Source: JACCVL01 sp963704295 (lineage in GTDB: Bacteria; Actinomycetota; Actinomycetes; Propionibacteriales; Nocardioidaceae). Taken from it: a DNA stretch of 64,000 nucleotides. The notes under the pieces are model-generated. The model ran no database searches. It saw only the letters and a list, made by a program, of their open reading frames with translations, and was not told where the DNA came from. Within the stretch, counting starts at the first letter, position 1; each line of letters opens with the position of its first letter. A program made the position numbers and the translations under genes. This document shows positions 41,943-51,629 of this stretch, piece after piece. The stretch is taken from positions 806,001 to 870,000 of the forward strand of contig OY969884.1 in the NCBI GenBank assembly GCA_963704295.1, written 5' to 3'.

Positions 41943-42473
41943 ATGAACGGAACACGCACAAGAGCCGCACTGGTCGCGGCCGTTCTGGTGACCGGCGGGC
42001 TGACCGCGGCGTCCGCGGTCGCCGCCGATGACGACGACGGTGGCAGTCGCACCCGGCTGACCGGCTACGAGGAGGTCCCCGCGATCTCCACCGCCGGCCG
42101 GGGCAGCTTCCAGGTCTGGGTCGACCGGTCACGGGACCGGATCATGTTCCGCCTGTCGTACAGCCGGATGAGCAGCGACGTGGTCCAGGCCCACATCCAC
42201 TTCGGGCAGAAGTCCGTCAGCGGTGGGGTGGCGGCCTTCCTCTGCTCAGACGACCCGGCTGCGCCCAAGGACCCGTGCCCGGACGCGGGCACCGTCCGGG
42301 GCACCGTCACACCCGCCGACGTGATCGGCCCGTCCGGACAGGGCATCGACCCCGGGCAGTTCGACGAGCTGGTGGCGGCGATGCGGGCCGGGGTCACCTA
42401 CGCCAACGTGCACACGACCACCTTCCCCAGTGGCGAGATCCGCGGACAGCTCCGCGGGCAGCACGACGACTAG
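41943..42473 (+). CDS. Secreted CHRD-domain protein
   Basis: 176 residues: signal peptide (about 1-27), a short acidic stretch (DDDDGG), then one CHRD domain (LTGYEEVPAISTAGRGSFQV, VQAHIHFGQKSVSGG, YANVHTTTFPSGEIRGQL). CHRD occurs in chordin and in many bacterial secreted proteins of unknown role. The ribosome-binding site is near perfect: GGAGGTGAT at 41929-41937, so translation should be strong. Confidence 0.93.
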   Translation: MNGTRTRAALVAAVLVTGGLTAASAVAADDDDGGSRTRLTGYEEVPAISTAGRGSFQVWVDRSRDRIMFRLSYSRMSSDVVQAHIHFGQKSVSGGVAAFLCSDDPAAPKDPCPDAGTVRGTVTPADVIGPSGQGIDPGQFDELVAAMRAGVTYANVHTTTFPSGEIRGQLRGQHDD

Positions 42474-42492
42474 CACGCCGGGCCGGCCGACG

Positions 42493-42498
42493 TAGGGT
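42493..42498 (+). promoter_or_regulatory. -10 box, leaderless start of the AAA ATPase gene
   Basis: TAGGGT, 7 nt before ATG 42506. Confidence 0.5.
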
Positions 42499-42505
42499 CG
42501 AGGCC

Positions 42506-43918
42506 ATGGCCTCGCCCGCGTCGGTCCGTCCGCCCTCCTCGGCCACCTCCCTCGGCGAGCTGCGCGCGGGGGGCCACGAGCAACGCTCGGTGCGGGCCGA
42601 GATCCGAGCCAACCTGCTCGACGCTCTGCGCGCCGGACGCGACCCGTTCCCGGGCATCGTCGGGTTCGACCGCACCGTGCGCCCCGAGCTCGAGCGGGCG
42701 CTGCTGGCCGGGCACGACGTGGTGCTGCTCGGTGAGCGTGGCCAGGGCAAGACCCGGCTGATGCGAACCGTGGCCAGGCTGTTAGACGAGTGGACGCCGG
42801 TGGTCGCCGGGTGCGAGATCAACGACCACCCGTACGCCCCGGTCTGCCGTCGCTGCCGGATGCTCGTCGCCGAGTGCGGCGACCAGACACCGGTCGAGTG
42901 GCGGCATCGCGACGACCGGTACGGCGAGAAGCTGGCCACGCCGGACACCTCGGTCGGCGACCTCGTCGGCGACGTGGACCCGGTCAAGGTGGCGCAGGGC
43001 CGGACGCTGGGCGACCCCGAGACGGTGCACTACGGCCTGATCCCGCGGACGAACCGCGGCGTGCTCGGCCTCAACGAGCTGCCGGACCTGGCCGAGCGGA
43101 TCCAGGTCGCGTTGTTCAACGTGCTCGAGGAGCGGGACATCCAGGTGCGCGGCTATGCCCTGCGGTTGCCGCTCGACCTGCTCGTGGTCGCATCCGCGAA
43201 CCCGGAGGACTACACCAACCGGGGCCGGATCATCTCCCCGCTCAAGGACCGCTTCGGTGCCGAGATCCGCACCCACTACCCGCTCGAGGTCGACGACGAG
43301 GTGGCGCTGATCGCCCAGGAGGCCCGGCTGGTGGCCGCGGTGCCGCGACACCTGCTGGAGGTGCTGGCCCGGTTCGCCCGCGGGCTGCGCGAGTCCACGG
43401 CGGTCGACCAGCGCTCGGGGGTCTCCGCCCGGCTCGCCGTCGCCGCGGCAGAGTCGACGGCCGGGTCGGCGCTGCGTCGGGCGGCCCTGACCGGCGAGGC
43501 CGACCCGGTGGCCCGGGTCGCCGACCTGCCCGGCGTGCTGCCGACGCTCCGCGGCAAGGTCGAGCTGGAGATGGGTGAGGAGGGCCGCGAGAACGAGGTC
43601 TTCGAGCACCTGCTGCGGGTCGCGGTCGCCACCACCTTCCGTACCCGACTGGCCGGTGTCGACCTGACCGGCTGGAGCGAGCGCTTCGCCGACGGCGACA
43701 CGGTCGAGACCGGGCCGCTGACTCCCGCGCAGGACCTGCTGGACGCGCTCGGCCCGGTGCCCGGGCTGGCGCGGGTGCTCGGCCGCCTCGGCGTGGACGA
43801 GGACAGCGTCTCCCCCGGCCAGGTGGCGGCCGCGGCGGAGCTGGTCCTCGACGGCCTGTGGCTGACCCGGCGGCTGGCGAAGGACACCGTCGACGGCCGC
43901 ACGGTGTACGGCGGCTGA
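42506..43918 (+). CDS. MoxR/Mg-chelatase-type AAA+ ATPase
   Basis: 470 residues. Walker A is GERGQGKTRLM; the region GLNELPDLAERIQVALFNVL replaces the usual Walker B/sensor stretch of magnesium-chelatase ChlI and sigma54-type ATPases, with VVASANPEDYTNRGRI as sensor 1. CRRCRMLVAECG between them is a small Cys-rich insertion that could hold zinc. The VWA gene starts 1 bp after its stop. MoxR-VWA pairs act as chaperones that load metal or assemble complexes; the client is unknown here. Confidence 0.9.
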   Translation: MASPASVRPPSSATSLGELRAGGHEQRSVRAEIRANLLDALRAGRDPFPGIVGFDRTVRPELERALLAGHDVVLLGERGQGKTRLMRTVARLLDEWTPVVAGCEINDHPYAPVCRRCRMLVAECGDQTPVEWRHRDDRYGEKLATPDTSVGDLVGDVDPVKVAQGRTLGDPETVHYGLIPRTNRGVLGLNELPDLAERIQVALFNVLEERDIQVRGYALRLPLDLLVVASANPEDYTNRGRIISPLKDRFGAEIRTHYPLEVDDEVALIAQEARLVAAVPRHLLEVLARFARGLRESTAVDQRSGVSARLAVAAAESTAGSALRRAALTGEADPVARVADLPGVLPTLRGKVELEMGEEGRENEVFEHLLRVAVATTFRTRLAGVDLTGWSERFADGDTVETGPLTPAQDLLDALGPVPGLARVLGRLGVDEDSVSPGQVAAAAELVLDGLWLTRRLAKDTVDGRTVYGG

Positions 43919-43919
43919 G

Positions 43920-45842
43920 ATGTACCGCTATGGCTCGTGGCACGGCGGCGACGACCCGCTGGCCGCGTCGTTCGACGTGCGGAGCGCGGTGGACGAGATC
44001 GGCCGGGACGTGCTCGACGGCGCTGGTCCCCGGGACGCGCTCTCCGCCCTGCTCCGGCGCGGCCACGACGGCCGGCAGGGGCTGGACGAGCTGCGTCGTC
44101 AGGTCCGGCGCCGGCGCCGCGAGCTGCAGCGCCGAGGCAACCTGGCCGGGACGCTGGACCGGGTCCGCCAGCTGCTCGACCAGGCGCTGGCGGCCGAGCG
44201 GGACGCGCTCGCCGGGCGCGACGACGACGAGGCCAGGCTGGCCGAGATGCAGCTCGAGTCGGTTCCGGACGACACCGCCACCGCGGTGAGCGAGCTGCGG
44301 GACTACCCGTGGGCGAGCGACGAGGCGCGCGCGACGTACGAGCAGATCCGCCAGCTGCTGCGCCGGGACCTGCTGGACGGGCAGTTCACCGGGCTGGATC
44401 CGGAAGCGATGCACGAAGCGCGCGCGATGGTCGCCGACCTCAACGCGCTGCTCGCCGCGCACGCCCGCGGTGCCGACACCACCGACCAGTTCGAGCAGTT
44501 CATGGCCGCACACGGCGACTTCTTCCCCGAGCAGCCGCGAGACACCGACGACCTGATCGACCTGCTGGCGCGACGGCAGGACGCCGCCGAGCGGATGCTG
44601 CGCTCGCTCACCCCCGCACAGCGCGACGAGCTGCAGCGGCTGCTGGCCGAGGCGCTGGCGGACGACCAGGAGCTCGCGAACCAGCTCGGAGAGCTGAAAG
44701 ACAACCTGCAGGCGCTCCGCCCCGGCCTGGGCCGGGGCGGAGCGGTGCGGATGGACGGTCCGGAACCGCTCGGCTACGGCGACGCGGTCGGCGCGGTGGC
44801 CGACCTCGCCGACCTGGAGGCGCTGGAGCGGCAGCTCGCCCAGGAGCATCCCGGAGCCACGCTGGACGACGTGGACGTGGAGGCGCTGGAACGGCAGCTG
44901 GCCCCGTCCGCGGCGGCCGACCTGCGGGCGCTGCGAGACCTGGAGCGGGAGCTGGCCCGGCAGGGCTACCTGACCCGCGGCGAGGACGGCCCGGAGCTGA
45001 CCCCGAAGGCGCTGCGCCGGCTCGGCGAGACCGCGCTGCGCCGGGTGTTCGCCGCCCTGGACGGGACCGGGCGCGGGGACCACGACGACCACCGGTCCGG
45101 ATCGGCGGACGAGCGCACCGGTGCCTGTCTCCCCTGGCTGTTCGGCGACGAGCGACCGCTGGACGCGGTGCGCACGGTGCATAACGCGGTGCGCCGGCGG
45201 GCGGTCGCGGGAGCCGACCGCGCCCCGCTGCTGGACGTGGCCGACTTCGAGGTGGCCGAGACCGAGCGCCGCACCTCGGCGGCCGTGGCACTGTGCGTCG
45301 ACCTGTCGTTCTCGATGGTCGCCGAGGACCGTTGGGGGCCGATGAAGCAGACCGCGCTGGCGCTGGCGCACCTGATCGCGACCCGGTTCCGCGGCGACGC
45401 GCTGCAGATCATCGGCTTCGACCGGCTGGCCCGGCGGCTCACTCCGGTACAGCTGGCCGGTGTCCAGCCGGAGTACGTGCAGGGCACCAACCTCCAGCAC
45501 GCGCTGGTGCTGGCCGGCCAGCACCTGCGGCGGCACCCCGAGGCGGAGCCGGTCGTCCTGGTGGTCACCGACGGCGAGCCGACCGCTCACCTCGAGCCGG
45601 ACCAGACCGCGTTCTTCCACTGGCCGACTACCTCGGCCACGCTGCGTGCCACGGTCACCGAGGTGGACGCGATCACCCGGGCCGGCGCGACGCTGAACGT
45701 CTTCATGCTCGGTGACGACCCCGGCTTGGCCAGGTTCGTGGACGCGGTGGCCCGCCGCTGCGGGGGCCGGGTGTTCACCCCGGAGATCGGCCGGCTGGGC
45801 GAGTACGTCGTGGCCGACTACCTGCGCACCCGGGCCGGCTGA
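43920..45842 (+). CDS. VWA-domain protein (CoxE/ViaA-like partner)
   Basis: 640 residues. A long, charged, mostly helical N-terminal region (about 1-440, rich in Arg, Glu, Ala, with coiled-coil character) precedes a VWA domain. The MIDAS is VDLSFSM, with TDGEPTA as the later Asp. Cotranscribed with the AAA+ gene (1-bp gap), giving a MoxR-VWA module. The stop is 8 bp from the convergent yjbQ-like gene. Confidence 0.9.
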   Translation: MYRYGSWHGGDDPLAASFDVRSAVDEIGRDVLDGAGPRDALSALLRRGHDGRQGLDELRRQVRRRRRELQRRGNLAGTLDRVRQLLDQALAAERDALAGRDDDEARLAEMQLESVPDDTATAVSELRDYPWASDEARATYEQIRQLLRRDLLDGQFTGLDPEAMHEARAMVADLNALLAAHARGADTTDQFEQFMAAHGDFFPEQPRDTDDLIDLLARRQDAAERMLRSLTPAQRDELQRLLAEALADDQELANQLGELKDNLQALRPGLGRGGAVRMDGPEPLGYGDAVGAVADLADLEALERQLAQEHPGATLDDVDVEALERQLAPSAAADLRALRDLERELARQGYLTRGEDGPELTPKALRRLGETALRRVFAALDGTGRGDHDDHRSGSADERTGACLPWLFGDERPLDAVRTVHNAVRRRAVAGADRAPLLDVADFEVAETERRTSAAVALCVDLSFSMVAEDRWGPMKQTALALAHLIATRFRGDALQIIGFDRLARRLTPVQLAGVQPEYVQGTNLQHALVLAGQHLRRHPEAEPVVLVVTDGEPTAHLEPDQTAFFHWPTTSATLRATVTEVDAITRAGATLNVFMLGDDPGLARFVDAVARRCGGRVFTPEIGRLGEYVVADYLRTRAG

Positions 45843-45849
45843 CCCCGGC

Positions 45850-46263
45850 TCAGGCGGGCAGCAGCGACAGCCGGACCGTCCGGTCCGCGTTGTCGACGTT
45901 CAGGTCGACCAGGCAGATGCTCTGCCAGGTGCCCAGCACCAGCCTGCCGGACAGCACCGGAACGGTGGCGTACGGCGGCACCAGGGCCGGCAGCACATGC
46001 GAGCGACCGTGACCGGGCGTGCCGTGGCGGTGCCGCCAGCGGTCGTCGGCCGGCAGCAGGTCGGCGAGCGCGGTGAGCAGGTCCTCGTCGCTGCCTGCCC
46101 CGGTCTCCAGCACGGCGATGCCCGCCGTGGCGTGCGGCACGAACACGTGCAGCAGCCCGTCCCCGCCGCCGGCTGCATCCAGGGCGAAACAGGCACACCG
46201 GTCGGTCAGGTCCACGACCGTGTCCGAGCCGCCGGTGTGCACCGCAAAGGTGTCGCTGCGCAT
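45850..46263 (-). CDS. YjbQ/UPF0047 family protein
   Basis: 137 residues. Family blocks: LLHVFVPHATAGIAVLETG with its conserved His, HRHGTPGHGRSHVLPAL, and LGTWQSICLVDLN. Members can show weak thiamine-phosphate synthase activity, but the physiological role is unclear. ATG 46263 with CAGACT seven bases upstream, a weak leaderless-type box. Confidence 0.92.
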   Translation of the reverse strand: MRSDTFAVHTGGSDTVVDLTDRCACFALDAAGGGDGLLHVFVPHATAGIAVLETGAGSDEDLLTALADLLPADDRWRHRHGTPGHGRSHVLPALVPPYATVPVLSGRLVLGTWQSICLVDLNVDNADRTVRLSLLPA

Positions 46264-46278
46264 GCCGCCGAGTCTGGG

Positions 46279-47478
46279 TCAGGCGACGAGGGCCCGCACC
46301 TCGGGGCTGCCCGCCCGCACGACCGCCTTGACCGGCTCGATCCGTGCCTTGCGGACCAGCGCGGCGACGTCGCGCCGTTGCTCCTTGGTGAGCACCGTGA
46401 CGACCGAACCCGCGGCGCCGGCCCGGGCGGTGCGGCCGGAGCGGTGCAGGTATGCCTTCGGCTCGGTCGGCGGGTCCACGTGCACGACCAGCGCGATGTC
46501 GTCCACGTGCACGCCGCGGGCGGCGATGTCCGTTGCGACCAGCACCTTGACCCGTCCGCTGGCGAAGGCGGCGAGGTTCTTGGTCCGCACGCTCTGCGTC
46601 AGGTTGCCGTGCAGGTCGGCCGCCGGGATCCCGTTGGCGGTCAGCTGCCGGGCGAGCTTGCGCGCGCCGTGCTTGGTCCGGGTGAACAGCAGGGCCCGGC
46701 CCGCCCCGGAGGCCAGCTCGCGGACGACGGCGGCCTTCTCGCTGTGGTGCACCTCGAGCAGGTGGTGCGACATCTCCGGCGGCGGCGCGGACGCCGTGTC
46801 GACCGAGTGCGTCAGCGGCTGGTCGAGGTAGCGCCGGACCAGCACGTCCACACCGTTGTCGAGCGTGGCGGAGAACAGCATCCGCTGACCGACCGACGGG
46901 GTCCGGTCCAGCAGCTTGCGCACGCCGGGCAGGAAGCCCATGTCGGCCATGTGGTCGGCCTCGTCGAGGACGGTGACCTCGACGGCACCGAGGTCACAGT
47001 GCCCCTGGCCGATCAGGTCCTCGAGCCGGCCGGGGCAGGCGATCAGCACGTCAACGCCCCGGCGCAGCGCCTGCACCTGGGGGCCCTGCCCGACGCCGCC
47101 GAAGACGGTGGCGGTGCGCAGGCCGGCCGCGCCGGCGAGCGGTGCCAGGGTGTCGCGCACCTGGGAGGCCAGTTCCCGGGTGGGGACCAGGACGAGCGCG
47201 CGCGGGCGCCTTGAGGTCCGGCGCGTGCCGGAGGTGGTGAGCCGGGCGACCAGAGGCAGGCCGAAGGCCAGCGTCTTGCCGGAGCCGGTGCGGCCGCGGC
47301 CGAGCACGTCGCGCCCGCGGAGCGTGTCCGGCAGGGTCGCGGTCTGGATCGGGAACGGTGAGGTGATGCCCTGGCCGGTGAGGATCGCAACCAGCGGGGC
47401 GGGGACGCCGAGCGCGGCGAAGCCGGGCGCGGAGCGGGGGGAGGCGGGCGTGGTGGTGCCCGGGGCACGGTGCGGCAC
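46279..47478 (-). CDS. DEAD-box ATP-dependent RNA helicase
   Basis: 399 residues, close to a minimal DEAD-box core. All motifs are present: Q-motif with FPIQTATLPDTL, Walker A GRTGSGKT, PTRELA, DEAD in VLDEADHMADMGF, SAT, VLVATDIAARGVHVDD and HRSGRTARAG. There is no long RNA-binding C-terminal extension. Acts in RNA unwinding, e.g. ribosome assembly or cold adaptation. The GTG at 47478 has GGAAGGA five bases upstream. Confidence 0.94.
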   Translation of the reverse strand: MPHRAPGTTTPASPRSAPGFAALGVPAPLVAILTGQGITSPFPIQTATLPDTLRGRDVLGRGRTGSGKTLAFGLPLVARLTTSGTRRTSRRPRALVLVPTRELASQVRDTLAPLAGAAGLRTATVFGGVGQGPQVQALRRGVDVLIACPGRLEDLIGQGHCDLGAVEVTVLDEADHMADMGFLPGVRKLLDRTPSVGQRMLFSATLDNGVDVLVRRYLDQPLTHSVDTASAPPPEMSHHLLEVHHSEKAAVVRELASGAGRALLFTRTKHGARKLARQLTANGIPAADLHGNLTQSVRTKNLAAFASGRVKVLVATDIAARGVHVDDIALVVHVDPPTEPKAYLHRSGRTARAGAAGSVVTVLTKEQRRDVAALVRKARIEPVKAVVRAGSPEVRALVA

Positions 47479-47630
47479 AGGTGTCCTTCCAGGACGGGTC
47501 AGGTACGGGGTGGCCGGAGATGCTGGCTCACCGCGACTGGCGGGTCCTGGCAGACGACCGAGGGGCGCCGGGATGGCGTGGCCCTGGGTCCAGTGTGCCG
47601 CAGCGACCACCGCCCGGCCTAATCCGGCGC

Positions 47631-47636
47631 TAGTAT
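47631..47636 (+). promoter_or_regulatory. -10 box, leaderless start of the extradiol dioxygenase-like gene
   Basis: TAGTAT, 6 nt before GTG 47643. Confidence 0.5.
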
Positions 47637-47642
47637 GTAGTT

Positions 47643-48428
47643 GTGAGTTCAAGCACTTCGATGCCGGCACTGTTCCTCGGCCACGGTGCCCCGCCGCTGC
47701 TCGACGACCGGCTCTGGACGTCGCAGCTCGCCGCCTGGGCCCGAGACCTCCCCCGGCCCACCGCGATCCTGATCGTGTCCGCGCACTGGGAGGCCGCGCC
47801 GCTCAGCTTGACCTCCTCCGCCGCGGCGACCCCGTTGGTCTACGACTTCGGGGGCATCCCACAGCGCTTCTACGAGCTCACCTACGAGACCCCCGACGCC
47901 GGTGCGCTGGCCCGGCTGGTGCGCTCTGTGCTGCCCCACGACGAGCCGGTGCACGAGCACGCGAGTCGCGGACTGGACCATGGCGCCTGGGTGCCGCTGC
48001 GAGTGATGTACCCGGCTGCGGACGTCCCCGTGCTGCAGATGTCGATGCCCACCCACGACCCGGCCCGGCTGCTCGAGCTGGGCCGCCGGCTCCGCCCGCT
48101 GCGCGACCACGGCGTGCTGGTGATCGGCTCCGGCTTCCTGACCCACGGGCTGCCCTTCCTGCGGGACTGGCGGCTGGACGCGGCACCGCCCGGTTGGTCC
48201 AGCGACTTCGACCTGTGGGCGGCCGAGGCGCTCGCCCGCGGGGATGTCGACGAGCTCGCGGCGTTCGCCGACCGCGCCCCGGGGATGCCCTATGCCCATC
48301 CCACCGTCGAGCACTTCACACCGCTGTTCCTCACGCTCGGCCTGGCCGCCGACCCGGCGACGCCGCCCGAGCAGGTCATCGACGGGTACTTCCTGGGTCT
48401 GGCGAAGCGCTCGGTGCAGGTCGCCTGA
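47643..48428 (+). CDS. Class III extradiol dioxygenase-like protein (LigB/DODA family)
   Basis: 261 residues. Metal ligands fit the DODA/YgiD group: His in ALFLGHGAPP, His in LIVSAHWEA, and His in RGLDHGAWVPL; SGFLTHGL is a further conserved site. YgiD-type enzymes open catechol rings such as DOPA. The true substrate is not evident. Its 3' end overlaps the convergent patatin gene by 53 bp. Confidence 0.92.
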   Translation: MSSSTSMPALFLGHGAPPLLDDRLWTSQLAAWARDLPRPTAILIVSAHWEAAPLSLTSSAAATPLVYDFGGIPQRFYELTYETPDAGALARLVRSVLPHDEPVHEHASRGLDHGAWVPLRVMYPAADVPVLQMSMPTHDPARLLELGRRLRPLRDHGVLVIGSGFLTHGLPFLRDWRLDAAPPGWSSDFDLWAAEALARGDVDELAAFADRAPGMPYAHPTVEHFTPLFLTLGLAADPATPPEQVIDGYFLGLAKRSVQVA

Positions 48429-51400
48429 CCGGGGCGCCAGCTCCGCCCGACCCGCGCGGGCCGGGCAGCGAGTCGGCCGGCGCGGCGGGCTGGGTCAGCC
48501 GCTCGGCGACCTCCTCGCCCAGATGCCGGCCGAGCGCGAGGTAGGCGTCGAACTGGCTCTGCTCGAACCACTGGTCGCCCGTGCTGTCGTAGGGGAACAC
48601 CCGGTTCTGCTGGGCGTAGGTCAGCACGTCGTACGGCATCTCGGCCGTGAGCCGGAGCTTGGCGACCACGATCCGGCCGGTCCGGGACGGGCTGGCCTCG
48701 CCCGCCACGGTGAACGGCTCCGGGTAGGTCACCGTGCCCACCGCCACGCAGGCCGCGGACAGCCGGGCGGACAGCGCCTCCAGCGAGCTCTCCGGCTGCA
48801 ACGGCGGCCCGCCGCCGGGGGTCAGCGAGAACGGGTCGTCGAGGACGATCTCAACGCCCAGCTCCTCCCGCGCCAGGGTGATCGCCTCGGCCAGGACCTG
48901 GGTCGCCGGCGGGGCGTCTCCGCTGGCGTCCAGGCAGACCACCGTCCGGCAGCGGTGCCGCAGCAGCTCGACCAGGCCGAGGTTCTCGTAGTGCCCCCCG
49001 TCGGTCACCAGCAGCAGCCGCTCGGTCGGCGAGTACGACCCGAGGACCTCGCGCAGCAGCGAGGTGATCCGCCGCACGTTCGGCAGCCGCGGCGACAGCC
49101 AGTCGTTGCGCTGGTCCCGCGACGCCAGCCAGGCGGGGTTGGGCAGCCAGGTGCCGAGCCGGGCGTTGGAGATCGCCAGCAGGGTCTGCACCGCCCGGGC
49201 CTGCCGGCCCATCGCCGAGGCGAAGGCCGCGCCGGAGATGGCCACGGCGCTCTGCACCGACAGGTCGCTGCTCACCGCGCCCGTGACGTGCTGCTCCAGC
49301 GGCCGGGTGGCGACGTAGCCGACCTCCGGGCCGCCGATCCAGTCGTGGCTGAACGTGAACGACGTCGCCCGTCGCCCGGGTGGAGTCCGGTCCGCCCCGG
49401 ACAGGTTGGCCGCGGCCGCGAAGACCACCTGTGGCATCCCGTCCACCGGTGACGCGTGCGTGCTCAGCGAGGTGGGCTCGGTGTCGAAGTCGTACGGCTC
49501 GGCGGCGAGCTGGCCGTCATCCAGCCGGACCCGCCGGACGGCGAAGGCCGTCGCCAGCCGGCGCCGGTAGAACGGGTGCAGGCTGCTCCAGGTCTGGTCC
49601 AGCAGCCAGGCGGCCAGCAGGAACGTCGCCGGCGTCAGGAACAGCCACACATGGGGCCAGAGCTGGGCGTCGGCCCGGGTCCACCGGTCGATGAGCGCCT
49701 CCGAGCCGCTGCCGATGACGCCGGGACCGACCACCAGCACGCCGGCCAGCGCAACCGCCACGGTCCCGGCCGACAGCCGTAGGGCGCGGGGCAGCGCCAC
49801 GTGGGTCGGCGAGGCGCCGACCGCGGCGACGAGCAGCAGACCCACCGCCGCGAGGGCCGTGCCGAGAGCGAGCCACTCGGTCGGCTGCGCCGGATAGAGC
49901 AGGAAGGCGCGGCCCCGCTCGGGGACGGCGGCGGCCACCACCTGGGCGAGCAGGGCGAGGAAGAGCACGCCCAGCAGCAACAGGACAGCCGACACCACCA
50001 GCTGGGGGACGATCCCCGACGGGATCCGCGAGGTGGACGCGTCCGAGCCTCCCCCGAGCAGGGTGCGCAGCCGGCCGGCGACGGTCCGGTGCCGCCACAG
50101 CATCGTGACCAGCGCACCGACGTACGACGCGGTCACCGCCGAGATCCCGGTCCCGACCGCCCCCGGCGTCGCGACGTCGGCCTGCAGCCGCTCGGCGCCC
50201 CACACCAGGGCCGGCACCCCCATCGTGACCAGCAGGCTCAGCCCGGCCAGCGAGGTGACGGCGAACGCGAGCCGGAGCAGCCAGCGCACCGACGTGCCGC
50301 GCCACTGGTGGGCCACGACGTTGATCAGCCAGATCGTCACCGCGGCCACGAGCAGCGTGCCGGTGGCGAGCGCCCCGCCGGCCGTGACCCCGTCGGGCAG
50401 GGGCTCGCCGGCGATCAGAGCGGGCAGGTCGGCGACCGGGGCGACCCGGTAGAACGCGCCGAGCAGCAGCCCCAGAGAGGTCACCGCACCGGCCAGCAGG
50501 AACAGCGACACGAACACCCCGCGCAGCAGCACCGCCGCCGCCACCGTCCACTCGAGGAACGAGTCGGCCAGATAGCGGCCGTGCCGGCGCAGGTGGTCCA
50601 CCTCGGGCGACCCGGCCGCGAACGGCGGAGGCTCGGCCGGATCGAGAACGACCGGGTCGGCAGCGCTGCGCGGCTGCATGGCGAGCCGGAGAGCGCCGAC
50701 CACGTAGCCGCCGCCGGACACGGACACGAGGTACCTCGCTCGGTGCAGCAACCGGCGCTCCTGGAGCACCTGCAGCAGCCCGAGCGTGCTGGTCGCGGAG
50801 CGAATCCCACCGCCGGACACGCAGATGCCGATGTCACCCGGAGGACGGCCCAGGTCCGCGTAGGAGGTCACCGGGAGCCCGGTCGCCGGGACGCGCTGAC
50901 CGGACGACGTGCACGTCGCCGGCGGTGGGTAGACGTTCGGTGCCACCTGGTCGCGGCCGCGGATCACCCAGGAGTAGTCGGTCGTCCGGATCAGCGCCCG
51001 GGCGCCCACGACGAGCAGCGTGCAGGCTCCCACCGCACCGGCGACGAGCAGCAGCACGAACTTCGCCCCGGCGGTCGCGGACACCCACGGCCAGGCCGGC
51101 GACGCGAGGCCCGCCTCGATGGCGTCCAGCCCGCGCCGGGTCAGCGCGTTCTCCGCCGCGTCCAGCCCGACGGCCAGCGTGGTCCCGACGGATGCGAGCA
51201 GGCCGATCCGCCGGCCGCGTGCTCCGGCGAAGAGCAGGCCGCCGGTGAGGCAGACGCCTGCGAGGCCCGCGTAGCCGAGCAGCAGCCAGGATTCCGCGTT
51301 CAGACTTGCCCGCAGGTCCGTGATCGAGGAGCAGCGGTCCCGGCGGGTCGGCGCGCCGTTCGGCTCACAGACCAGGTCCGCGGCCTGGGAGGGAGCGCCG

Positions 51401-51585
51401 GCCAGCTGCACCGCGACGACGTCCCGGCTGTCCAGCGGTGCCCGCGCCTCGTACATGCGCAGTCCGGCCACGACCATCGCCGCAAACGAGGCGAGCAACA
51501 CGACCGCGAGCACGCGCCCGAGCGGGGTTCGGAGCCAGAGCGGCTGCGCGAACCGCTTGGCCGGTAGACGCTGCGCAACGGTCAT
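48376..51585 (-). CDS. Multi-spanning membrane patatin-like phospholipase
   Basis: 1069 residues, unusually long. TM helices occur at about 25-42, 100-150 and 170-195. The patatin oxyanion motif GGGIRSATS is at 258-266 and the nucleophile Ser290 in SVSGGGYV. Then about seven TM helices follow (about 345-660) before the catalytic Asp in DGGHYENLGL (862-864). The lipase dyad is thus split by a membrane domain of about 300 residues. The C-terminal 45 residues are Pro/Ser-rich. ATG 51585 with GGGAGGG upstream. Confidence 0.9.
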   Translation of the reverse strand: MTVAQRLPAKRFAQPLWLRTPLGRVLAVVLLASFAAMVVAGLRMYEARAPLDSRDVVAVQLAGAPSQAADLVCEPNGAPTRRDRCSSITDLRASLNAESWLLLGYAGLAGVCLTGGLLFAGARGRRIGLLASVGTTLAVGLDAAENALTRRGLDAIEAGLASPAWPWVSATAGAKFVLLLVAGAVGACTLLVVGARALIRTTDYSWVIRGRDQVAPNVYPPPATCTSSGQRVPATGLPVTSYADLGRPPGDIGICVSGGGIRSATSTLGLLQVLQERRLLHRARYLVSVSGGGYVVGALRLAMQPRSAADPVVLDPAEPPPFAAGSPEVDHLRRHGRYLADSFLEWTVAAAVLLRGVFVSLFLLAGAVTSLGLLLGAFYRVAPVADLPALIAGEPLPDGVTAGGALATGTLLVAAVTIWLINVVAHQWRGTSVRWLLRLAFAVTSLAGLSLLVTMGVPALVWGAERLQADVATPGAVGTGISAVTASYVGALVTMLWRHRTVAGRLRTLLGGGSDASTSRIPSGIVPQLVVSAVLLLLGVLFLALLAQVVAAAVPERGRAFLLYPAQPTEWLALGTALAAVGLLLVAAVGASPTHVALPRALRLSAGTVAVALAGVLVVGPGVIGSGSEALIDRWTRADAQLWPHVWLFLTPATFLLAAWLLDQTWSSLHPFYRRRLATAFAVRRVRLDDGQLAAEPYDFDTEPTSLSTHASPVDGMPQVVFAAAANLSGADRTPPGRRATSFTFSHDWIGGPEVGYVATRPLEQHVTGAVSSDLSVQSAVAISGAAFASAMGRQARAVQTLLAISNARLGTWLPNPAWLASRDQRNDWLSPRLPNVRRITSLLREVLGSYSPTERLLLVTDGGHYENLGLVELLRHRCRTVVCLDASGDAPPATQVLAEAITLAREELGVEIVLDDPFSLTPGGGPPLQPESSLEALSARLSAACVAVGTVTYPEPFTVAGEASPSRTGRIVVAKLRLTAEMPYDVLTYAQQNRVFPYDSTGDQWFEQSQFDAYLALGRHLGEEVAERLTQPAAPADSLPGPRGSGGAGAPVRRPAPSASPDPGSTRR

Positions 51586-51629
51586 GGCCGCCCTCCCGCG
51601 CCGGCATCACCCGCGGGGCACACGGGTGC

